The notes below the pieces were generated by a model. The model was not told the origin of the DNA. It worked only from the letters and a program-made list of their open reading frames with translations, and searched no databases. The position numbers were made by a program, and so were the translations under genes. A stretch of 11,069 bases of DNA from positions 1 to 11,069 of the forward strand of contig JAPKHB010000093.1 in NCBI GenBank assembly GCA_026647295.1. Reading direction: 5' to 3'. Shown here one piece after another: positions 5,453-11,069 of this stretch. Source of the stretch: Planctomycetota bacterium. GTDB taxonomy: Bacteria > Planctomycetota > PLA2 > JAEUHO01. Each line of letters starts with the position of its first letter. Positions within the stretch are counted from its first letter, which is position 1.

Positions 5453-7612
5453 ATGTCCCGTCGCCGCGCCCTCCCGTGGCTCGCCCTTGGAGCCCTCGCC
5501 CTCCTGGGCGTGTGGTTCACGCTGGAGGCCCTGCGGGATCCGCTGGGCGAGGAGGAAGGCGCCGGGCCGCGGCTGCCGCCCTCGGCCCGCATATCGGAAG
5601 CGCCGCGGCCCAAGCCCGCGCCGCCGCTCGAGGCGCCGTCCGCGGCGCAGGCGCCGCATGCGCCTGCGCCGGCCTCCGAGCCCGCCGGCCCGCCCGCGCG
5701 GCTGGTGCCCGAGGTGCGCCCCGCCGAAACGCCGCCGGCGCCCGGCCCGTCGCGCGCGGGCGTGCTGGCGGTGGAGCCGCCCGCCCGGCCCGCCGGCCTG
5801 CCCTTCGAGGCGCGCCCCTACGGGCCCCGGGGCGCCTCCCGCGCCCGGCCGCTGGGTGTACGCAGCGTCGAGGTGCCGGGCGGCTGGGCGTGGATCGGCA
5901 CCCCGCAGGAGTGGCTGGAGGGCTACGAGTCCGCCGCCGACGGCCCGCTGCCCGAGGCGCTGTTCCTCGAGGCCCCGCGGCACCGGGTCCTCCTTCCGGA
6001 TTTCCGCATCGACCGGCGCGAGAGCACGAACCAGGAGTGGTGGGAGTACCTGGTGACGTTGCACCGCGCGCGCGAGACCACCCGCGGCGGGGAGCGGCTC
6101 GGCGACCTGGCCCGGCGCTTCCTGGGCCCGGCGCCCTGGCGCAGCGAGGCCGAGTGGCGGGGGGTCGAAGAGCAACTGCTCGAGGCCAACCGCGCCGTGC
6201 TCGATCCCCACCTGGGCGACCTCGTCGTCCCCGGGCCGGACGGCCGGCCCGACGCCGAGGCCACCTTCGATCGGCAGCGCGAACGCGAGTTGCCCGCGGA
6301 CCTCACCCTGGAGTTCTACCGTCGGCCCCCGCCGCTGGCCTGGCCCGGCGCGCGCTTCGAGGAGCACCTGGCCGACCATCCCGTGCACGGGGTGAGCGGC
6401 CTGGACGCCGTGGACTTCGCGCTGTGGCAGGGCGCCCACCTGCCCACGGAGCAGGAGTGGGAGTACGCCGTACGCGGGGCCGACGGCTGGGTGTGGCCGT
6501 GGGGCAACGACCTGACGGGGATGGAGGGCGTGGTCGGCGGGCGGCGCCGCGACCCGGGCATTCCCCCGCGCACGGTGCCGGCGCACCTCACCACGGGCGC
6601 CGAGACCTGGGTCGGCCTCGTGCACGCGGTGGGCAACGTGCGCGAGTGGACCGGCTCGTTCCTCGAACGCTATCCGGAGGGCGTCTCGGGCCATCCGCTG
6701 CTCGGCCAGGTCCTGGTGCTGCGCGGCGGGAGCGCCGTGGAGCAGGACCCCTGGCACCTGCGCCCGGCGCTGCGCGGCTGGGTGCCCGAGCCTGGGCGCG
6801 AGGCGCAAGCCGCGCCCCATCCCTGGCGCCCGTTGCCCTTCGCGGGCGTGCGCCTCGCCTATCCCGCGGCCGACGCGCCGCCGGGGGCGAGCCGGCTGCG
6901 CGCCACGCACCTTCACGCCCGGGCCTTCGGCGTCCTGGACCCGGTGTTGCTGGCCGAGGCCCCCTGGGCGGGCCTCGAGGGCGTGTTGACCGAGGACCTC
7001 GACCCCCTGCGGGAGGACCCTGACGCCATCGGGCCCGGCGTCAAGGGCTGCTTCCTCGCCCCGCTGGTCTCGCCGGCCCGGTTGGGCGAGGGCGGGCGCG
7101 GTCCGGCGCTGCCGCTGCGGCTCTCGGCCCCGCTGGACCTTGCGGGATTGGCCGCCCTCACGCGGCCCGGCCCCTTGCTCCTCGGCCTGCTGCACAGCGA
7201 CCTGCCGATCCTGGACGCCTGGGAGCCCACGCCGCCTTGGGCGGCCCCGCCCGACGCGCGCCTCAAGCGCGCGACGGCGCCGCCGGGGACCTGGCTGCTG
7301 GGGCTGTGGCACGAGACGCCGGTGCTGGTGCGCCCCGACCTCGGGGCCGTGTACCTGCTCGAGCGCTCGGCGCGCATCACCGGCCGCGCCTCGGTGCTCG
7401 AAGGCCGCCTCCCCCCGGACGGCCGGCCCCGGGGCGCCGCCGGGTTGCGCCTGATCGGGAGCCGTGGGCTCGCCCTGGAGTTGACCGTGCCGGCCTCGGT
7501 GCGGCCGCCCGACCGCACCTGGCGCATCCACCTGCGCCTAAGGCTCGCGCTGCCCGCCCCGGTCGTGGCCGCGGTGCCCGAGTGGACGGCCGGGGCGGTG
7601 GAGGACCGATGA
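5453..7612 (+). CDS. Membrane-anchored FGE/SUMF1-like protein lacking FGE cysteines, with an extra C-terminal domain
   Basis: The 719-residue protein starts at ATG 5453, with GGAG at 5443-5446. RRR at 3-5 and a hydrophobic stretch (7-22) make an N-terminal anchor. A Pro/Ala-rich linker spans about 39-125. Residues about 138-470 follow the formylglycine-generating enzyme fold: FRIDRRESTNQEWWEYL (184-200), HPVHGVSGLDAVDFALWQG (309-327), LPTEQEWEYAVRG (330-342), WPWGND (348-353), VGNVREWTGSF (393-403), VLRGGS (422-427) and AGVRLAY (464-470). FGE enzymes oxidise sulfatase Cys using two cysteines placed after the RGGS strand. Here that stretch reads DPWHLRPALRGW and has no Cys; the only Cys is C533, outside the fold. 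It is therefore probably a non-catalytic SUMF1-like binding domain or a different enzyme. Residues about 475-719 are unrecognised. The gene overlaps the C45 hydrolase gene by ATGA. An insertion of about 100 residues (205-305) separates the first two fold motifs. Confidence 0.75.
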   Translation: MSRRRALPWLALGALALLGVWFTLEALRDPLGEEEGAGPRLPPSARISEAPRPKPAPPLEAPSAAQAPHAPAPASEPAGPPARLVPEVRPAETPPAPGPSRAGVLAVEPPARPAGLPFEARPYGPRGASRARPLGVRSVEVPGGWAWIGTPQEWLEGYESAADGPLPEALFLEAPRHRVLLPDFRIDRRESTNQEWWEYLVTLHRARETTRGGERLGDLARRFLGPAPWRSEAEWRGVEEQLLEANRAVLDPHLGDLVVPGPDGRPDAEATFDRQRERELPADLTLEFYRRPPPLAWPGARFEEHLADHPVHGVSGLDAVDFALWQGAHLPTEQEWEYAVRGADGWVWPWGNDLTGMEGVVGGRRRDPGIPPRTVPAHLTTGAETWVGLVHAVGNVREWTGSFLERYPEGVSGHPLLGQVLVLRGGSAVEQDPWHLRPALRGWVPEPGREAQAAPHPWRPLPFAGVRLAYPAADAPPGASRLRATHLHARAFGVLDPVLLAEAPWAGLEGVLTEDLDPLREDPDAIGPGVKGCFLAPLVSPARLGEGGRGPALPLRLSAPLDLAGLAALTRPGPLLLGLLHSDLPILDAWEPTPPWAAPPDARLKRATAPPGTWLLGLWHETPVLVRPDLGAVYLLERSARITGRASVLEGRLPPDGRPRGAAGLRLIGSRGLALELTVPASVRPPDRTWRIHLRLRLALPAPVVAAVPEWTAGAVEDR
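5643..5671. repeat. 12-bp perfect inverted repeat in the linker coding region
   Basis: CGGCGCAGGCGC (5643-5654) and GCGCCTGCGCCG (5660-5671) are exact reverse complements around the 5-base loop CGCAT. The element lies about 190 bases into the FGE-like gene, in its Pro/Ala linker. The mRNA could form a very stable hairpin there. Confidence 0.75.
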
Positions 7613-8994
7613 GGCCGCGAGCCGGGCGGTGGGCGCTGGGGGGGGCGCTGCTCGCCCTCGTGCTGCTTCCGGCGCCGGGGCGGCGGGCGCTCGCCCGGGA
7701 CGGCGGGCCCGAACCCGCCTTGTGCGGCCGGCTGCTCGAACACGAGGGCCAGCGGGTGCTCCTGCTCTGGGGTTCGCCGCGCGAGCGCGGCTTTGCCCAC
7801 GGCTACCTGTGCGCGGACCGGATCGTGGAGGGGCTTGCCCACGACCTGGGCAAGGTGCTCGCCCCCCTCCTGCCGCTGTACGAGGGCGTGATCACGCGGC
7901 TCGTGGTTCCGCGCTTTGCCTTCGAAGCCGACGAGACCGAGGAACTCGAAGGCCTGCTGGAGGGACTGCGCGCCCGTCGGGGCGCGGGGGGCCTCGAGGT
8001 CGCGGGCCTTGCGCGCCCCGTCGGGCTCACCGACCTCCAGGCGCTCAACACCTTCGGGGACTGGTACGGGATGGGGTGCTCGAGCCTCGCGGTGTGGGGC
8101 GAACGCACCGCGGACGGCGAGCCCCTGGTCGGGCGCAACTTCGACTTCGCGGGCCTCACGCTCCCCCTGGAGGGTCAACACGTGGTCGTGCACGCGCCGC
8201 GGCCGGGGCGGGCGGGCTGGATCGGCGTCTCCCACGCCGGGAGCATCGGGGTGGTGACGGGCCTGGGTGCCGGCGGGCGCTACGTGGCGCTCCACGACGT
8301 GCGGGTGCGCACGGGGCTCGCGCAGGCGGCCCGGGGCAACGCCCCCCGCCTCCTGGTGTTGCGCCGGCTGCTCGAGGCGCCGGGGGAGGGGGACTTCGTT
8401 GCCGCGGCCGTCCGCCTCCTGGGGACCTGGCCCACGCTGTACGGGAACAACCTGCTCGTCGCCGCGCCGCGCCCCCCGGGCGGGGGCCCCGCGGCCGCGG
8501 TGCTGGAGTACGACCCCCGGCTGGACCTGGAGCAGGGGGTGACCCCCCGGCTGCCCGAGGCGGCCACCCTGGCCGAATACGGCGGCCTGGCCCTGGCCGC
8601 GGACTGCCTGCTTTGCACCAACCACTTCCGGGCGCGGCCCCCGCCCGAGCCGCCGCGGCGCGCCGCCGAAGCGCCGGAGGAGGACGCAGGCCAGGGCCCG
8701 TGCTGGCGCTACGGGGCCCTGTGCGCGGCCACGGTCGGCGCCCCCGAGGGGCCCTGGACCCCGGCCGCCATGTTCGAGGCCATGGCCCAAGCGGCCCTGC
8801 CGCGCGCGGGGGCTCCGCAGCGGCGGGCGACGGACCTGGGGCGCGGCGCCGCCAAGGGCACGCTGCACCAGGCCGTGGCCGAGACGGGCCTGCGGCGCCT
8901 TCACGTGCGTTTCGGGCGCCTGGGCGCACACGTCACGGCCGAGCCGGTGGTGGTCTACGGCCTGGACCCCTGGCTCGCGCGCGCGGCGCCGTGA
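7609..8994 (+). CDS. Exported C45/acyltransferase-like Ntn hydrolase
   Basis: The 461-residue protein starts at ATG 7609, overlapping the FGE-like stop (7610-7612) as ATGA, with GGAGG at 7600-7604. Residues 1-29 form a signal peptide (hydrophobic 9-21, possible cleavage after ALA at 27-29). GSPRERGFAHGYLCADRI (55-72) matches the substrate-pocket start seen in the C45 and phospholipase B-like group. GMGCSSLAVWG (154-164) and DGEPLVGRNFDF (169-180) are the hallmarks of C45/acyl-CoA:6-APA acyltransferase-like Ntn hydrolases. Cleavage before Cys157 would expose the nucleophile, with Arg176, Asn177 and Asp179 in the pocket. A TNHF motif (337-340) is also typical. Family members cut or transfer amide-linked acyl groups. 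The substrate is unknown; an envelope lipid or amide is plausible given the signal peptide. It converges on thiC with a 9-base gap. Confidence 0.78.
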   Translation: MRPRAGRWALGGALLALVLLPAPGRRALARDGGPEPALCGRLLEHEGQRVLLLWGSPRERGFAHGYLCADRIVEGLAHDLGKVLAPLLPLYEGVITRLVVPRFAFEADETEELEGLLEGLRARRGAGGLEVAGLARPVGLTDLQALNTFGDWYGMGCSSLAVWGERTADGEPLVGRNFDFAGLTLPLEGQHVVVHAPRPGRAGWIGVSHAGSIGVVTGLGAGGRYVALHDVRVRTGLAQAARGNAPRLLVLRRLLEAPGEGDFVAAAVRLLGTWPTLYGNNLLVAAPRPPGGGPAAAVLEYDPRLDLEQGVTPRLPEAATLAEYGGLALAADCLLCTNHFRARPPPEPPRRAAEAPEEDAGQGPCWRYGALCAATVGAPEGPWTPAAMFEAMAQAALPRAGAPQRRATDLGRGAAKGTLHQAVAETGLRRLHVRFGRLGAHVTAEPVVVYGLDPWLARAAP

Positions 8995-9003
8995 CGCGCG
9001 CCC

Positions 9004-10788
<1,785 letters not shown>

Positions 10789-10823
10789 CGCGGCTCCTTC
10801 GGGGTTCCCGGCGGGGGGCGCCC

Positions 10824-10837
10824 GGCCGCGCGCGGCC
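10824..10837 (-). promoter_or_regulatory. Palindrome in the thiC expression platform
   Basis: GGCCGCGCGCGGCC is a perfect 14-base palindrome directly after the aptamer and about 24 bases before the Shine-Dalgarno sequence. As RNA it can form a 5-bp stem with a CGCG loop. No U-run follows, so the switch more likely acts on translation than by intrinsic termination. Confidence 0.4.
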
Positions 10838-10920
10838 TGCCTTCCCTTCGCCGGCACGACCCGGATCAGGTTCGAGGGGACTCTCTCAGCCCCCCCGGTC
10901 GAGGAGGGGGCACCCCCGGC
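10838..10920 (-). ncRNA. TPP riboswitch (THI element) upstream of thiC
   Basis: On the minus strand the conserved aptamer blocks occur in order: GGGGGTGCC, the P3 arm CCCCC...GGGGG, GGCTGAGAGAG, CCCC, GAACCTGATCCGGGTCGTGCC and GGCGAAGGGAAGG. These are the classic THI-box elements that bind the pyrimidine (CUGAGA) and pyrophosphate (GCGAAGGG) ends of thiamine pyrophosphate. The aptamer ends about 40 bases before the thiC Shine-Dalgarno sequence. A CTCCT in the P3 arm could pair with the AGGAG of that sequence, which is an untested idea. TPP binding should lower thiC expression. Confidence 0.95.
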
Positions 10921-10927
10921 GCCGCCC

Positions 10928-10933
10928 ATGCTA
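10928..10933 (-). promoter_or_regulatory. Likely -10 element of the thiC leader
   Basis: TAGCAT on the minus strand, in the context GTAGCATGG, would place the transcription start near 10921, just before the aptamer. It shares its nine-base context with the element at 5401-5409 apart from one base. No -35 is recognisable. Confidence 0.45.
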
Positions 10934-10938
10934 CCCAC

Positions 10939-10957
10939 CCCGCGGCCGCGCCGCGGG
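10939..10957 (-). terminator. Terminator-like hairpin after the partial upstream gene
   Basis: CCCGCGGC and GCCGCGGG pair perfectly (8 bp) around a 3-base loop, starting one base after the TGA of the partial gene. No T-run follows; the thiC -10 lies right behind it. It may separate the upstream gene from thiC. Confidence 0.4.
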
Positions 10958-10958
10958 A

Positions 10959-11069
10959 TCAGGCCGGGGGCGTGCGGGCCTTCTCCAGCAGGCGCGAGAG
11001 CTGGGTGAGCTCCTCCCGCGTGAGGTGGCCGAGTTGGGCCCGGTGGAAGGCGAGCAGCGGATCGTGGAT
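10959..11069 (-). CDS. C-terminal fragment of an unidentified protein, possibly MarR-like
   Basis: Only the last 36 codons and the TGA (10961-10959) are inside the window; the gene enters from the right edge. The fragment contains FHRAQLGHLTREELTQLSRL followed by LEKARTPPA, an amphipathic helix with a Leu-Thr-Arg-Glu-Glu turn. Such an ending is common in MarR-family regulators (L..L..EE...L..LL.K), but 36 residues are too few to be sure. The reading frame is supported by the helix pattern and by the hairpin right after the stop. Confidence 0.4.
   Translation of the reverse strand: MHDPLLAFHRAQLGHLTREELTQLSRLLEKARTPPA

Noticed and set aside
4781..7531. Very long open frame (about 900 codons) on the minus strand, antisense to the FGE-like gene
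   Set aside because: Only its last 181 codons, from ATG 5326, resemble a protein. The rest is low-complexity Arg/Gly/Ala sequence opposite a recognisable gene, as expected when stop codons are rare at high GC.
6913..8931. Long minus-strand open frame opposite the C45 gene
   Set aside because: It has no family motifs and biased composition; the plus strand carries clear C45 motifs and a coupled start.
10789..10938. Fifty extra N-terminal residues for ThiC
   Set aside because: This stretch is the TPP riboswitch and leader, and the ATG at 10788 has a good ribosome binding site.

Overview
The window is very GC-rich (well above 70% by eye) and densely coded, with third positions almost all G or C. 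Several genes encode exported proteins of kinds common in Planctomycetota: a lipoprotein joining a phosphatase fold to a haem site, a Cys-rich lipoprotein with PV..CR.VP repeats, an FG-GAP-like lipoprotein and an SUMF1/FGE-like membrane-anchored protein. A planctomycete-like or other deep-branching high-GC Gram-negative bacterium is my best guess. It is an inference, because there is no rRNA or phylogenetic marker other than thiC.

Layout. (1) 1-180, plus: a 59-aa ORF that looks like a signal peptide joined to the C-terminal tail of DnaK. (2) 181-413: a non-coding stretch rich in hairpins. (3) 414-3670, plus: three envelope genes. They are a MauE/DoxX-like membrane protein with a degenerate thioredoxin domain, an overlapping exported thioredoxin-like protein with CHTC, and a lipoprotein carrying both an HCX5R phosphatase site and a C-terminal CxxCH cytochrome c'-like domain. 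The third gene has a near-perfect sigma-54 (-24/-12) motif directly before its start. (4) 3681-5326, minus: a two-gene lipoprotein unit (Cys-rich repeat lipoprotein, then FG-GAP-like propeller) converging on the first block. (5) 5327-5452: a divergent promoter region. (6) 5453-8994, plus: an FGE/SUMF1-like membrane-anchored protein without the FGE cysteines, coupled by ATGA overlap to an exported C45/AAT-like Ntn hydrolase. (7) 9004-10788, minus: thiC (HMP-P synthase), with a TPP riboswitch in its leader. (8) 10959-11069, minus: the C-terminal 36 codons of a gene that may be MarR-like.

How the genes may work together. Region 3 reads as an extracytoplasmic thiol/haem module. A MauE-type membrane protein and a CxxC thioredoxin could supply redox equivalents across the membrane, and the neighbouring lipoprotein needs its CxxCH cysteines handled for haem attachment. 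This link is inferred from gene order and motifs only. Region 6 looks like a coupled envelope pair of unknown substrate. thiC is a housekeeping gene under ordinary thiamine feedback. I see no tRNA, rRNA, CRISPR array, transposase or phage gene.
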